Shown in pieces: positions 44,496 to 54,154 of a DNA stretch of 60,623 nt. A program made the position numbers and the translations under genes. Numbering within the stretch: position 1 is the first letter of the stretch; each line of letters opens with the position of its first letter. This stretch comes from an uncultured Verrucomicrobiales bacterium. GTDB taxonomy: Bacteria > Verrucomicrobiota > Verrucomicrobiia > Verrucomicrobiales > Akkermansiaceae. The notes beneath the pieces were generated by a model. That model was given only the letters and a program-made list of their open reading frames with translations, searched no databases and was not told where the DNA came from. Location of the stretch: contig CAMQZC010000017.1 of the NCBI GenBank assembly GCA_947039485.1, positions 1 to 60,623 of the forward strand. Reading direction: 5' to 3'.

Positions 44496-45617
44496 ATGAA
44501 TAGCAAGTACCTCACGCTCCTCCTCTGCCCACTCCTCTGCCAAGCCCAAGCAGAGCTTAGCCCCCCTAGCCTCGTCATTAATTTGAGAGACACGGCGATT
44601 AGCGAGGCGCTGCACGGAGATGACTGGGATGAGCTACGCAAGCTCATCCCCGAACTGCGCAAGGGAGCCAACCCCCAAATCAATGCTGGTAGCGAGAGCC
44701 GCACTCTGGGAGAGCAACTCATCATCATGCGCAGCTGGAACTGCCTCAGAGGTATGATGCGCAACGGTCTCAAACCCACAGCCGCCATGATTGAGCTCTG
44801 TGGGGAGATGGGCAATCTCCAGACCTACCAGCAGCTCCAAAAGCTCGCCAAGAGCCCCATTATGAGCAGCAGCCAAATCCATGAATTTACAGGAGAAGCC
44901 CTCGCGCTCGCCATCAAGAATGGAGGTGACCCCAATGCAATCGCTACCATCAGCAGCCGCAGCCCCCTGATGAGCCATCATAACATTGATGACCTCGAGT
45001 TACTACTCAAGCACGGGGCCAACCCCAACATCCTCGACAAGCACGGTCGCAACGCCCTCTTTTACCACAACGACCCCGCAATCATCAGCCTGCTGCTCAA
45101 GCACAAGGCTCAGCCCGATATCCTCGACCATGATGGACATAGCGCGCTAGACTATTGGAGCGACAACCAAGAGCGCAGAGAACTCCTAATCAAGGCAGGC
45201 GGGCAAGTCTCCAAAGCCATCAAGCTGGTGGGCATCTGCCGCTGGGAAGGCCGCGCCGTCATCCTCAACGACCTAGACGACTACGCCTACCTCATCCTCA
45301 ACCAGCGCATCTCCGAGCAGAGCGATGAGGGTGTAATTAGCTACTACCTCGCAAGCCGCCGACCCAACACCCAAATCAAGCAGACCCAGTGCTGGGACAC
45401 CTTTAAAGCATGGATTGAGGAGCTGCCCAAGAACATCATCATCCGTCGATACGACCGCTGCCTTGAGCACTTCCAACTCCCCGAGGGCTGGGAGCAAAGT
45501 CACAGCCTAACCCAGCTCTTTGAGCAGCGCGACATCGTCGAGGCAAAAGAGCGCATCTTTTGCGCCTGCGGAGAAGAACAAGAGTCGAAAGAAAAGCCAA
45601 AAAGCATCGACAAATAA
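44496..45617 (+). CDS. Secreted ankyrin-repeat protein
   Basis: 373 residues from ATG 44496 (MNSKYLTLLLCPLLCQAQA, signal peptide); ATG 44469 would add nine residues rich in His and Pro. Residues ~50-230 carry ankyrin-like repeats, best seen in DDLELLLKHGANPNILDKHGRNALFYH and NDPAIISLLLKHKAQPDILDHDGHSALDYW. The last ~130 residues have no recognised fold and include Cys pairs (CACGEE). Ankyrin repeats bind proteins; the partner is unknown. No clear promoter is visible just upstream, and the tRNA terminator separates it from the tRNA transcript. Confidence 0.75.
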   Translation: MNSKYLTLLLCPLLCQAQAELSPPSLVINLRDTAISEALHGDDWDELRKLIPELRKGANPQINAGSESRTLGEQLIIMRSWNCLRGMMRNGLKPTAAMIELCGEMGNLQTYQQLQKLAKSPIMSSSQIHEFTGEALALAIKNGGDPNAIATISSRSPLMSHHNIDDLELLLKHGANPNILDKHGRNALFYHNDPAIISLLLKHKAQPDILDHDGHSALDYWSDNQERRELLIKAGGQVSKAIKLVGICRWEGRAVILNDLDDYAYLILNQRISEQSDEGVISYYLASRRPNTQIKQTQCWDTFKAWIEELPKNIIIRRYDRCLEHFQLPEGWEQSHSLTQLFEQRDIVEAKERIFCACGEEQESKEKPKSIDK

Positions 45618-45635
45618 GATAAACTATGCTATCTA
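45607..45635 (+). promoter_or_regulatory. Possible promoter of the Ca2+-ATPase gene
   Basis: TCGACA (45607-45612), 17-base spacer, TATCTA (45630-45635). It overlaps the end of the ankyrin gene and gives a ~55-base leader. Confidence 0.4.
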
Positions 45636-45695
45636 AGCTTCTGCAACGCGCCGAGAGCAGCAGAGCCTAACCACTTCCAATCAACAAATAAACAC

Positions 45696-48527
45696 ATGAG
45701 CAAACCACAACAGAACAAAGGGCTTAGCGACGAAGACGTTATCCAGAGCCGCCAACTCCATGGAGCCAATGTCCTGACCCCTGCCGAGAAGGAGTCCATC
45801 TTGATCAAATTTCTCGCCTTCTTTGCCGACCCCATCATCCGCATCCTCTTAGTCGCCCTCGCCCTCTCTGTAGGCATCGCCCTCTATGAGTACTTCTACG
45901 CAGGGCACAGCTTTAGCATCTTCTTTGAGCCCATGGGCATCCTGCTCGCCATCCTGCTTGCTACCATGGTCGGATTTGTGCTTGAGCTCAATAATGAGAA
46001 AACCTTCCAAAGCCTCAATGAAGTCAATGACGACACACTCGTCAAGACCATGCGCTGCGGCAACGTCAGCCAAGTCATGCGACGCGACATCGTTGTTGGC
46101 GACATCATCATCCTTGAGGCAGGGGAGGAAATCCCAGCCGACGCAGAGCTACTTGAGTCTCTTAGCCTCATGGTCAACGAATCGGGCCTCACAGGAGAAC
46201 CCCAAGCCAGCAAGACCACCATCGAGGCCGACTTCAAAAAAGAAGCCACCTACCCCAGCAACCACATTCTCAAAGGAACCACCGTCACCGAAGGCAACTG
46301 CATCGCCAAAGTCTTTAACGTAGGCGACAAGACCGAGAGCGGCAAGGTATTTGAAGCAGCGCAGGTCGTAGAGACCGAGGCCACCCCCCTCAACAAAAAG
46401 CTCAATTGGCTCGCCGATAAAATCACCATCGCTAGCTACTCGCTCGCCATCATCATCATCATCGGTCGCCTCATCAGCTACGCGCTGAGCATGAATGGCA
46501 GCAACACCACCAACCTCAGCCTCTATCTGGGCAGCGCCCTAGCCCTCGCCGCCGTCATCGCATGGCTTCTTGGCAAGCTCCAAGGTGATAACAGGCTCAA
46601 GCAGCTCGGAGCCTTTATGATCCTGCCAATTGCTGGCATCTTCCTCTACTTCGCCTACGGCGTAAGCGTACCAACCGACTGGCTCGCGCTCACCAGCTAC
46701 GCCCTTGGCACCGTCATGATTGCCGTCACCCTCATCGTCGTCTCCGTACCCGAAGGCCTGCCCATGAGCGTCACCCTCAGCCTCGCCTTTAGTATGAAAA
46801 AGCTCATGGACGAGAACACCCTGCCACGCACCATGCACTCATGCGAAACCATGGGAGCAACCTCCGTCATCTGCACCGACAAGACAGGCACCCTCACACA
46901 GAACCAAATGCGCGTTCATGAAATTGACTTTGAGAGTGATGCCAGCCCAGAGCTCATCAGCGAAGCCATCGCGATGAACACCACAGGCTTCCTCGACCTC
47001 AGCGACGCAAGCAAAATACAAACCGTGGGCAACCCCACCGAGGGAGCCCTGCTACTCTGGCTCCATGAGCAGGAGAAAAACTACCTCAACATCCGCGAGA
47101 ACTGCAGCCTACTCGACCGCATCCCCTTCTCCACCGAGAGAAAGTACATGGCAAGCATCATCCAGTCTCAAGCACTGGGCAAGCGCATCGCCCTCGTCAA
47201 GGGAGCCCCCGAAATCCTACTGGGGCTCAGCGTGCTGAGCGAGGACAAGAAAGCAGCCACCCTCGACAAGCTGCTCGGCTACCAAAACAAAGCCATGCGC
47301 ACCCTTGGCTTTGCCTACAAAATCTTAGAGGATAATCAACCCGGACTCGCCGATGGCAAACTCGCCGTCGATGAGCTCCACTTCATAGGCATCGTCGCCA
47401 TCTCAGACCCTGTGCGCAGTGACGTACCAGCCGCCATCCGCGAATGCATCAATGCCGGTATCGCAGTCAAGATTGTCACCGGTGACACCCCAGGTACCGC
47501 CAAGGAAATCGGTCGTCAAATCGGACTCTGGAGCGATAACGATAGCGAATTGAGCCACATGTCAGGCAGCGAATTTGCCGAGCTGAGCGATGAGGAGCTC
47601 AAAGCGCGCATCATGGATCTCAAGATCCTCTCACGCGCCAAGCCAGCCCATAAGGAACGCCTCGTGCGCACCCTCAAGGGCCTCGACCAAGTTGTCGCCG
47701 TCACAGGCGATGGCACCAACGATGCCCCCGCACTCAACGCCGCAAACGTCGGTCTCTCAATGGGAGATGGCACCGCCGTCGCCAAGGAAGCCAGCGACAT
47801 GACCATCATGGACAACTCCTTTAGCACCATCTCCAACGCAGTCATGTGGGGGCGATCACTCTATAAGAACATCCAGCGATTCATCCTCTTCCAGCTCACC
47901 ATCAATGTCGTAGCCAGCCTCATCGTGCTTGTAGGAGCCTTCAACGGCACACAAAGCCCGCTCACGGTCACCCAGATGCTCTGGGTCAACCTCATTATGG
48001 ACACCTTTGCGGCACTCGCACTCGCCTCCCTCCCCCCCTCAGCCGAGGTCATGAAGGAGCGCCCCCGCAAGGTCAGCGACTTCATCATCAGCCCCAGCAT
48101 GGCAAAGAACATCTTTAGCATCGCTGCTATCTTCTTTGCCCTCATGATGGGACTGCTGGCCTACTTCCAGCACACCGACATCACCAGCCTCTGCCAGATT
48201 GGCACAGCCAGCTGGGGCATGAGCAACGGACTAAGCCCCTATGAGCGCAGCCTCTTCTTTAGCATATTTGTCATGCTCCAATTCTGGAATATCTTTAATG
48301 CAAAAGCATTCATGACCAAAAATTCCGCCCTTACAGGCATCCTCAAGGAGCGACTTTTCCTCCTCATGGCAGCCACCATCATCATCGGACAAATTCTCAT
48401 CGTCAGCTTTGGTGGTCAGATGTTTAGCGTCACCCCCATCTCGCTCACGGACTGGATCCTCATCATAGCAGGCAGCTCCATCGTCCTCTGGATTGGAGAG
48501 ATCGCACGATTCTTCAAACGCGACTAA
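45696..48527 (+). CDS. P-type calcium-transporting ATPase (P2 type, PMCA-like)
   Basis: 943 residues. Pumps Ca2+ out of the cytoplasm with ATP. An N-terminal cation-ATPase domain (GLSDEDVIQSRQLHGANVL) is followed by membrane segments. The actuator loop is VNESGLTGEPQ (TGEP instead of the more common TGES; the catalytic Glu is kept). Phosphorylation site is ICTDKTGTLTQNQM (Asp395), with KGAPE for ATP binding and TGDGTNDAPALNAANVGLSMGDGTAVAKEASD for the hinge. Membrane motif VPEGLPMSVTLSLAFSMKKLM carries the ion-binding Pro-Glu. Six C-terminal membrane segments include NLIMDTFAALALASLPPS. An extra hydrophobic hairpin (~residues 275-335) lies before the PEGLP segment. Confidence 0.93.
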   Translation: MSKPQQNKGLSDEDVIQSRQLHGANVLTPAEKESILIKFLAFFADPIIRILLVALALSVGIALYEYFYAGHSFSIFFEPMGILLAILLATMVGFVLELNNEKTFQSLNEVNDDTLVKTMRCGNVSQVMRRDIVVGDIIILEAGEEIPADAELLESLSLMVNESGLTGEPQASKTTIEADFKKEATYPSNHILKGTTVTEGNCIAKVFNVGDKTESGKVFEAAQVVETEATPLNKKLNWLADKITIASYSLAIIIIIGRLISYALSMNGSNTTNLSLYLGSALALAAVIAWLLGKLQGDNRLKQLGAFMILPIAGIFLYFAYGVSVPTDWLALTSYALGTVMIAVTLIVVSVPEGLPMSVTLSLAFSMKKLMDENTLPRTMHSCETMGATSVICTDKTGTLTQNQMRVHEIDFESDASPELISEAIAMNTTGFLDLSDASKIQTVGNPTEGALLLWLHEQEKNYLNIRENCSLLDRIPFSTERKYMASIIQSQALGKRIALVKGAPEILLGLSVLSEDKKAATLDKLLGYQNKAMRTLGFAYKILEDNQPGLADGKLAVDELHFIGIVAISDPVRSDVPAAIRECINAGIAVKIVTGDTPGTAKEIGRQIGLWSDNDSELSHMSGSEFAELSDEELKARIMDLKILSRAKPAHKERLVRTLKGLDQVVAVTGDGTNDAPALNAANVGLSMGDGTAVAKEASDMTIMDNSFSTISNAVMWGRSLYKNIQRFILFQLTINVVASLIVLVGAFNGTQSPLTVTQMLWVNLIMDTFAALALASLPPSAEVMKERPRKVSDFIISPSMAKNIFSIAAIFFALMMGLLAYFQHTDITSLCQIGTASWGMSNGLSPYERSLFFSIFVMLQFWNIFNAKAFMTKNSALTGILKERLFLLMAATIIIGQILIVSFGGQMFSVTPISLTDWILIIAGSSIVLWIGEIARFFKRD

Positions 48528-48555
48528 GACACAGCTCCTAGACTTGCATCTTCTC

Positions 48556-48587
48556 AGAGGCTGCCTCGCATAGCGAGCAGCCTCTGA
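48556..48587 (+). terminator. Hairpin after the Ca2+-ATPase gene
   Basis: CAGAGGCTGC ... GCAGCCTCTG with an additional CTCGC/GCGAG pairing and one bulged base. The T-tract is weak (ATACATTATATA), and the same bases lie next to the -10 of the following gene. Confidence 0.6.
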
Positions 48588-48603
48588 TACATTATATACA
48601 CTC

Positions 48604-49868
48604 ATGAATAAAAGCGTCAAAATCATCTGGCTACTCTCGCTCGCGCACGCCCTCAACGACACCCATGGCTTTATCGCTCGATGATGCTTGCTCAGTGACT
48701 CTCGCTCGCGCACGCCCTCAACGACACCCTCCAGTCCGTCGTCACCGCAAGCTACCCCCTCATCAAAGAGGAGCTCTCCCTGAGCTTCAGCCAAATTGGT
48801 TTTATCACCTTCTTCTACCAAATCAGCGCCTCCATCCTCCAGCCCCTACTCGGAGGCTACTTTGACAAGCACCCCAACCCCCGCGCCCTCATTGCCGGCG
48901 TCATCGCCTCAGCCATCGGCATCATCATCATCTCGCAGGCGCAGAGCTACCCCCTCATCCTACTAGCCGTGAGCCTGCTCGGCATGGGATCCTCCATCTT
49001 CCACCCCGAGGCCTCACGCCTCACCCGCATCGCCGCCAAGGGTCGCGAGGGCTACTCCCAGTCCCTATTCCAAGTTGGTGGCAACGTCGGCAGCGCCATG
49101 GGACCACTCATCGTCGTCTTCATCCTCTCCATGCGAGGGCGCGAGGACTTCGCCTACTGCCTCATCCTCTCAGCCATCAGCATCTACTGCGTGAGCCGCA
49201 TCTCCCACTGGGCAAAGAAAGCCAGCCCCCTGCATCAAGCCATGCAAAAGGCAAGCAACATCCGTAACCCATTTAGCAAGCGTAAGACCATCATTATCAT
49301 AGCAGGACTCCTGTTACTCATGAGCAGCAAATTCATCTACGTCGAGAGCCTGCGTAGCTACTTCAACTTCTACCTCATCGAGAAATTTGATCTCAGCATC
49401 AGCCAATCCCAGCTCGTCCTCTTCCTCTTCCTCATCCTCATCTCCACCGCCGCAGGCACCATCACAGGGGGGCACTTTAGCGACCGCATAGGGCATCGCC
49501 GCATGATCTGGATATCCATCCTCGGAGCATCCCCCTTTGCCCTCATGCTCCCCCACGCAGGACTGCAAGGCTGCATCGTGCTGAGTATGATCGCAGGCTT
49601 CATCCTCGCCTCAGCCTTCCCCACCATGGTCGTCTATGCGCAGAAACTACTGCCGCGCAAGATCGGCCTCGTCTCAGGACTCTTCTTTGGATTTGCCTTT
49701 GGTATAGCGGGTATCTCCTCCACCCTCGTCGGCTACCTCGCCGACATCTACGGACTCGAGCGCATCTTTGACTACTGGGCCTACACCCCCTTGCTAGGCT
49801 TTATCGCCCTCTTCCTCCCCGACGCGGAGAAAACAAAAACTAACATCGAGATCCAGCCAAGCCACTGA
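48604..49868 (+). pseudogene. Broken MFS transporter gene, fosmidomycin-resistance (Fsr) type
   Basis: The start at 48604 reads MNKSVKIIWLLSLAHALNDT and then runs into a stop near 48680. The same LSLAHALNDT sequence recurs 65 bases on and continues into a good transporter (QSVVTASYPLIKEELSLSFSQIGF, GSSIFHPEASRLTRIAAKGREGYSQSLFQVGGNVGSAMGPL). The 65-base insertion (48633-48697) shifts the frame. Removing it exactly restores a 399-residue MFS protein of normal length. As sequenced, only a product from an internal codon such as GTG 48969 could form, lacking the first segments. Either a recent loss-of-function mutation or an assembly artefact. Confidence 0.85.
48633..48729 (+). repeat. 32-bp direct repeats that break the MFS gene
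   Basis: 48633-48664 and 48698-48729 are identical (ACTCTCGCTCGCGCACGCCC...). They are separated by a unique 33-base filler (48665-48697) that fits no reading of the transporter. The 65-base period is not a multiple of three. Confidence 0.95.
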
Positions 49869-49870
49869 GT

Positions 49871-49898
49871 CGGCATGGCATTTTTTGAAGCCATGCCG
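49871..49898 (+). terminator. Hairpin after the MFS pseudogene
   Basis: A 9-bp stem CGGCATGGC / GCCATGCCG with a T-rich loop (ATTTTTTGAA). The downstream T-tract is short. Confidence 0.55.
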
Positions 49899-49908
49899 CG
49901 CTTTACAC

Positions 49909-49937
49909 TTGAAATTGCGAGCTAAGCTTGGCATAAT
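49909..49937 (+). promoter_or_regulatory. dapL promoter
   Basis: TTGAAA (49909-49914), 17-base spacer, CATAAT (49932-49937), and ATG 11 bases further at 49949. Confidence 0.55.
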
Positions 49938-49948
49938 TCTAAACACTT

Positions 49949-51187
49949 ATGGCACGAATCAACGACAACTTCCTCAAGCTCCAAGCGGGCTACCTCTTCC
50001 CCGAAATTGGCCGCCGCGTCGCAGCCTTTGCAGCTGAGCAAGCTGAGAAATCCTCCATGCTCATCCGCTGTGGCATCGGTGACGTCACCGAGCCCCTGCC
50101 CCAAGCAGCCATCATCGCCATGCACAAAGCGGTTGATGACCTCGCCTGCCGCGAGAGCTTCCACGGCTACGGTCCAGAGCAAGGCTACGCCTGGCTGCGA
50201 GAAGCCATCGCCAAGAACTCCTATCAGGATCGCGGCATGGACATCACAGCGGGAGAAATCTACGTCTCCGATGGCGCAAAATGCGACACCGGCAACATCC
50301 TCGACATCTTCGGTCAGGACAACATCATCGCCGTACCCGATCCTGTCTACCCCGTCTACGTCGACACCAACGTCATGGCTGGCAACACAGGTGATGCACG
50401 CGCTGATGGCTCCTACGAGGGCCTCGTCTACCTCCCCTGCACCCCTGAGAATGGCTTTATCGCAGAGGTTCCCAACCAGCGCGTTGACCTCGCCTACCTC
50501 TGCTTCCCCAACAACCCAACAGGCGCCTGCGCCAGCTACGAGCAGCTCAAGGCATGGGTAGACTACGCCCTCGCCAACGACACCATCATCCTCTTTGATG
50601 GAGCCTACGAGGCCTTTATCACCGAGGAGGGTATCCCCACATCCATCTACGCCATCCCCGGTGCACGCAAATGCGCTATTGAGTTCCGCAGCTTCTCCAA
50701 GCAAGGCGGCTTTACAGGCGTACGCTGCGGCTACATCGTCGTACCCCAAGAACTTACAGCCAAGGATGCCAACGGCAAGGAAATCAGCGTCGCATCCCTG
50801 TGGAACCGCCGCACCAGCACCAAATTCAACGGAGCTAGCTACATCGTCCAGCGTGGCGCCGAAGCACTCTTTAGCGACGAGGGCAAACAGCAAACAGCTG
50901 CACTCATCAAGCACTACCTTGGCAACGCCGCCCTCCTGCGGGAGAGCTGCAAGAAGGTAGGCCTCAAGGTCTGGGGTGGTGAGAATGCCCCCTACGTCTG
51001 GGTCGAATGCCCCGAGGGACTCGGCAGCTGGGAAATGTTTGACAAGATGCTCCAAGAAGCACTCGTCGTCATCACCCCCGGCGCAGGCTTTGGCTCACAC
51101 GGTGAGGGATTCTTCCGCATCTCAGCCTTCAACAGCCGCGAGAACGTCATTGAAGTCTGCGCTCGTCTTGAGCAGCTGCTTGGCTAA
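49949..51187 (+). CDS. dapL: LL-diaminopimelate aminotransferase
   Basis: Converts tetrahydrodipicolinate directly to LL-diaminopimelate with glutamate, bypassing the succinylase or acetylase routes for lysine and peptidoglycan. 412 residues, the normal size. Fold-type I PLP enzyme: [84 protein letters not shown], and the PLP-Lys in [19 protein letters not shown]. DapL is best known from plants, Chlamydiae, Verrucomicrobiota and some archaea and anaerobes, so it supports the lineage call. Confidence 0.96.
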   Translation: MARINDNFLKLQAGYLFPEIGRRVAAFAAEQAEKSSMLIRCGIGDVTEPLPQAAIIAMHKAVDDLACRESFHGYGPEQGYAWLREAIAKNSYQDRGMDITAGEIYVSDGAKCDTGNILDIFGQDNIIAVPDPVYPVYVDTNVMAGNTGDARADGSYEGLVYLPCTPENGFIAEVPNQRVDLAYLCFPNNPTGACASYEQLKAWVDYALANDTIILFDGAYEAFITEEGIPTSIYAIPGARKCAIEFRSFSKQGGFTGVRCGYIVVPQELTAKDANGKEISVASLWNRRTSTKFNGASYIVQRGAEALFSDEGKQQTAALIKHYLGNAALLRESCKKVGLKVWGGENAPYVWVECPEGLGSWEMFDKMLQEALVVITPGAGFGSHGEGFFRISAFNSRENVIEVCARLEQLLG

Positions 51188-51210
51188 AGATCAAGCATCT
51201 CCAATTTACC

Positions 51211-51243
51211 AACCCGATGGTCACAATGACCATCGGGTTTTTT
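51211..51243 (+). terminator. Terminator after dapL
   Basis: A 13-bp stem AACCCGATGGTCA / TGACCATCGGGTT (51211-51223 with 51227-51239), three-base loop, then TTTT. Confidence 0.9.
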
Positions 51244-51400
51244 GTGCTTAGCGACCAAAAGCGCCGCACCACCTAGCCGCAACTTCTTTTAGAAACGAAT
51301 AGAATACCGTGTATGCGCTAGCGCTGAGTGGCCTTAGACTCAAGTCCAAGCCACAGACCCAATGCGAGAAGCTCTTCGCGTTTTCTGACACAGCCCACGC

Positions 51401-51429
51401 TTGCTATTTGTGCCCATTATGTGTAATAT
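51401..51429 (+). promoter_or_regulatory. leuA promoter
   Basis: TTGCTA (51401-51406), 17-base spacer, TAATAT (51424-51429), about 14 bases of leader before ATG 51450. Confidence 0.6.
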
Positions 51430-51449
51430 ATTCATTCAAACCTAATTTT

Positions 51450-53003
51450 ATGAAAACGACTGACAAAGTATTGTTCTTCGACACCACGTTACGCGATGGT
51501 GAACAGTGTCCCGGAGCCTCCATGAATCTCCGCCAAAAGCTTGAAGTAGCCCGTCAGCTCGAGAAACTAGGCATCGACGTCATCGAGGCAGGCTTCCCCT
51601 GCATCTCGGATGGAGACTTTGATGCTGTCTATCAAATCGCTGAGACCGTCAAGACCTGCAAAATCGCAGGCCTCGCACGCTGCGTTGAGAACGACATCCG
51701 CCGCTGCGCCGAAGCAGTCGCCCCTGCTGGTGATCGCGCACGCATCCACACCTTCCTCGCAACCAGCCCCCTGCACCGTGAGTTCAAGCTCAAGAAAAGC
51801 AAGGCTGAAATCATCGCGATGGCCGTAGAGGGCGTCAAGCTTGCTGCATCCCTCGTCAAGGACGTTGAGTTCTCAGCAGAGGACGCTAGCCGCACGGAGC
51901 TCGACTACCTCGCAGAGGTCGTCGAAGCAGTCATTGATGCAGGTGCCACAACAGTGAACATCCCCGACACCGTCGGCTTCACCACGCCTGATGAGTACTA
52001 CAACATCATCGACTACTTGAAGAAAAATGTCCCCAATGTCGATAAGGCTATCCTCTCGGTGCACTGCCACAACGACATCGGCCTCGCCTGCGCCAACTCC
52101 CTCGCAGCAATTCGCGCTGGAGCACGCCAAGTCGAAGGCACCATCAACGGTATCGGAGAGCGTGCAGGCAACGCCGCCATCGAAGAAATCGCCATGGCAC
52201 TTGCCACGCGCCCCGAAGTACTCGGCTTTGAGAAGGGCGTCAAGCCCTACAACCTCATCACACAGGAGATCGTCAAAACAAGCCGCGTTGTCGCTCGTAT
52301 GAGCGGACTCCAAGTCCAACGCTCTAAAGCAATCGTCGGTGAAAATGCCTTTGCTCACAGCTCTGGCATCCATCAACACGGCATCCTTGCCAAGCGTGAG
52401 ACCTACGAAGTTATCGACCCCGCCGAAGTAGGCTGGGGCGAGACTGAACTCCCCCTCACCAAGCACTCGGGTCGCGCAGCCGTCAAAGCACGCCTCGAAA
52501 AGCTCGGCTACACACTCTCCAACGAAGAAGTAGTCGCCGTCTTTGAGCGATTCAAGAAAATTGGTGACCGCAAGAAATTCGTCTATGACGATGACCTTGC
52601 CTCCCTCGTCAACGACTCCCTCGACAGCGACGCAGGCAAATGGAAACTGGTCAACCTCCAATTCTTTGCAGGCAACCAAGGACAGCCCACCGCCACTGTA
52701 ACAATGGATAAAGATGGCCGCATCTACACAGACTGCGCCATCGGCAACGGCCCTGTCAACGCATGCTTCAAAGCCATCGACCGCATCAGCAAGAGCAAAG
52801 GAACCCTCACCGACTACAGCGTCCGCGCGACATCCATCGGTCAAGACTCCCTTGGTGAAGCCTCTGTGATGGTGAAATTCAGCAGCTGCCCCGATGAAAA
52901 ACCCGTGCAGGGTAAAGGCTCAGCCACAGACGTGATTGAAGCCTCCGCACGCGCCTACCTCAATGCCGTTAATCGCCACATCGCGATTAGTGATCAAAAA
53001 TAA
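51450..53003 (+). CDS. leuA: 2-isopropylmalate synthase
   Basis: Condenses acetyl-CoA with 2-oxoisovalerate, the first committed step of leucine synthesis. 517 residues. The DRE-TIM barrel starts FFDTTLRDGEQCPGASMN and continues with EAGFPCISDGDFDAV, VEFSAEDASRTELDYLAEV, VHCHNDIGLACANSLAAIRAGARQVEGTINGIGERAGNAAIEEIAMAL and SGIHQHGILAKRETYEVIDP. The C-terminal leucine-sensing domain (~385-515: FFAGNQGQPTATVTMDKDG, YSVRATSIGQDSLGEASV) implies feedback inhibition. The frame is open back to 51309, but the promoter lies in that part. pth follows after 21 bases. Confidence 0.96.
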   Translation: MKTTDKVLFFDTTLRDGEQCPGASMNLRQKLEVARQLEKLGIDVIEAGFPCISDGDFDAVYQIAETVKTCKIAGLARCVENDIRRCAEAVAPAGDRARIHTFLATSPLHREFKLKKSKAEIIAMAVEGVKLAASLVKDVEFSAEDASRTELDYLAEVVEAVIDAGATTVNIPDTVGFTTPDEYYNIIDYLKKNVPNVDKAILSVHCHNDIGLACANSLAAIRAGARQVEGTINGIGERAGNAAIEEIAMALATRPEVLGFEKGVKPYNLITQEIVKTSRVVARMSGLQVQRSKAIVGENAFAHSSGIHQHGILAKRETYEVIDPAEVGWGETELPLTKHSGRAAVKARLEKLGYTLSNEEVVAVFERFKKIGDRKKFVYDDDLASLVNDSLDSDAGKWKLVNLQFFAGNQGQPTATVTMDKDGRIYTDCAIGNGPVNACFKAIDRISKSKGTLTDYSVRATSIGQDSLGEASVMVKFSSCPDEKPVQGKGSATDVIEASARAYLNAVNRHIAISDQK

Positions 53004-53024
53004 CAGCAGCTATAAGCTCAACCC

Positions 53025-53699
53025 ATGAGCCAGATACGCATCATCGTCGGCCTCGGTAACCCCGGGGCCGAATACCGTACCACCCGCCACAACGTCGGGT
53101 TTATGGTACTTGACAAGCTCGCCGACAAGCTAGGGCTCAAGTGGAAACACGACCGCCCCCGCAAAGGCGACTTTGCCACAGGCCCCGGCATCCTACTCGT
53201 CAAGCCCAGAACCTACATGAACGAATCAGGAGCCTGCGTAGGCCCCCTGATGCGCTACTTTAAATTTGAGCCCGAGCAAGTACTCGTCATCCATGATGAC
53301 GTCGCCTTTGATCCAGGCGTCATCAAACTACGCGCCACAGGGTCCGCAGGAGGTCAAAACGGCGTCAAAAGCCTCATCGCCCACCTCGGCAGCGAGAAGT
53401 TCCCCCGCATCCGCGTCGGCATCGGAGCCGCAGGGAGCAAAGACATGACAAGCCATGTCCTCGGTGGATTCAGCCCTGAGGAACAAGAGCCCCTCGAGAA
53501 ATCCCTCGAACAAGCCCTACTCGCTAGCCTCTGCTCCATCAAGCAAGACTTCCAAGCAGCAGCTAACCTCTACAATCCCAAAAAAGTCAAACAACCTCGC
53601 GTCAAGAAAGTCGTGGAGACTGCCCCCAAGCAAGAATCTCCCGCCATGCCCGAAAGCGAAACAAGCCACGAACCACAAGCAAGCACAACACCATCATGA
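53025..53699 (+). CDS. pth: Peptidyl-tRNA hydrolase
   Basis: Releases tRNA from prematurely dropped peptidyl-tRNA. 224 residues: a normal ~190-residue core plus a Lys/Pro/Glu-rich tail (KKVKQPRVKKVVETAPKQESPAMPESET). Core motifs are IIVGLGNPGAEYRTTRHNVGFMVLDKL with catalytic His22, KPRTYMNESG, VIHDDVAFDPGVIKLRATGSAGGQNGVKSLIAHLGS and FPRIRVGIG. The stop overlaps the next start by four bases (ATGA), so the downstream small gene is likely translated in coupling. Confidence 0.95.
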   Translation: MSQIRIIVGLGNPGAEYRTTRHNVGFMVLDKLADKLGLKWKHDRPRKGDFATGPGILLVKPRTYMNESGACVGPLMRYFKFEPEQVLVIHDDVAFDPGVIKLRATGSAGGQNGVKSLIAHLGSEKFPRIRVGIGAAGSKDMTSHVLGGFSPEEQEPLEKSLEQALLASLCSIKQDFQAAANLYNPKKVKQPRVKKVVETAPKQESPAMPESETSHEPQASTTPS

Positions 53700-54154
53700 G
53701 CACATCCCCTGAAACACTTGAACTCCTCCGCGGCTGGGCTGCGCAAGGCATCGACCTCAACGGCATCCAGAAAAACCTCGCGGACGCAGACATCCAAATC
53801 CGCTTTATGGAACTGCGCTTCCTCATGCTCGACCACGAGATAGAAGTAGCAAAACCCGTAGCCACGCCAGCCCCCCTCGAAGAAGCCGCTGCCGAGCCAG
53901 CAGCCGAAGTAGCCAACTCACCCAAGCCAGCCTCAGAAGTCCCCATGGGCGGCATGAAAATCCAGCTTGATGATATCCAAATCCCCGGCACCATGTTATC
54001 GGGTAAAGCCATCTTCCCCTCAGGCATCCGCGGAGCCTGGCAATTTGACCAAAGCGGTCAATTTGGATGGAGCGACCTGAGTGCGGAACCATCCCACGCA
54101 GAGCTCTCTATCTTCCAACGCGAGCTCAGTGCCATACTCAGCAAAGGGCAATAA
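53696..54154 (+). CDS. Small conserved-looking protein coupled to pth, function unknown
   Basis: 152 residues. An N-terminal helical part (SPETLELLRGWAAQGIDLNGIQKNLADADIQIRFMELRFLMLDHEI) is followed by an Ala/Pro/Glu linker (~52-80) and a C-terminal beta-like part (MKIQLDDIQIPGTMLSGKAIFPSGIRGAWQFDQSGQFGWSDLS). It starts inside the pth stop (four-base overlap), which supports it being real and co-expressed. No known domain is recognised. The C-terminal FPSGIRGAWQFDQSGQFGW stretch looks like a ligand or protein interaction module (inference). Confidence 0.75.
   Translation: MSTSPETLELLRGWAAQGIDLNGIQKNLADADIQIRFMELRFLMLDHEIEVAKPVATPAPLEEAAAEPAAEVANSPKPASEVPMGGMKIQLDDIQIPGTMLSGKAIFPSGIRGAWQFDQSGQFGWSDLSAEPSHAELSIFQRELSAILSKGQ

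Noticed and set aside
46165..46200. TGEP in place of TGES in the Ca2+-ATPase as a lost active site
   Set aside because: The catalytic Glu is kept and I recall TGEP in related bacterial PMCA-type pumps; all other motifs are intact.
51309..51449. In-frame 47-residue extension of leuA or a leucine leader peptide
   Set aside because: The leuA promoter lies inside this stretch and the Leu codons are mixed, with no adjacent run or attenuator hairpin.
49922..52844. Long minus-strand frames opposite dapL and leuA
   Set aside because: The same kind of antisense shadow under conserved genes.
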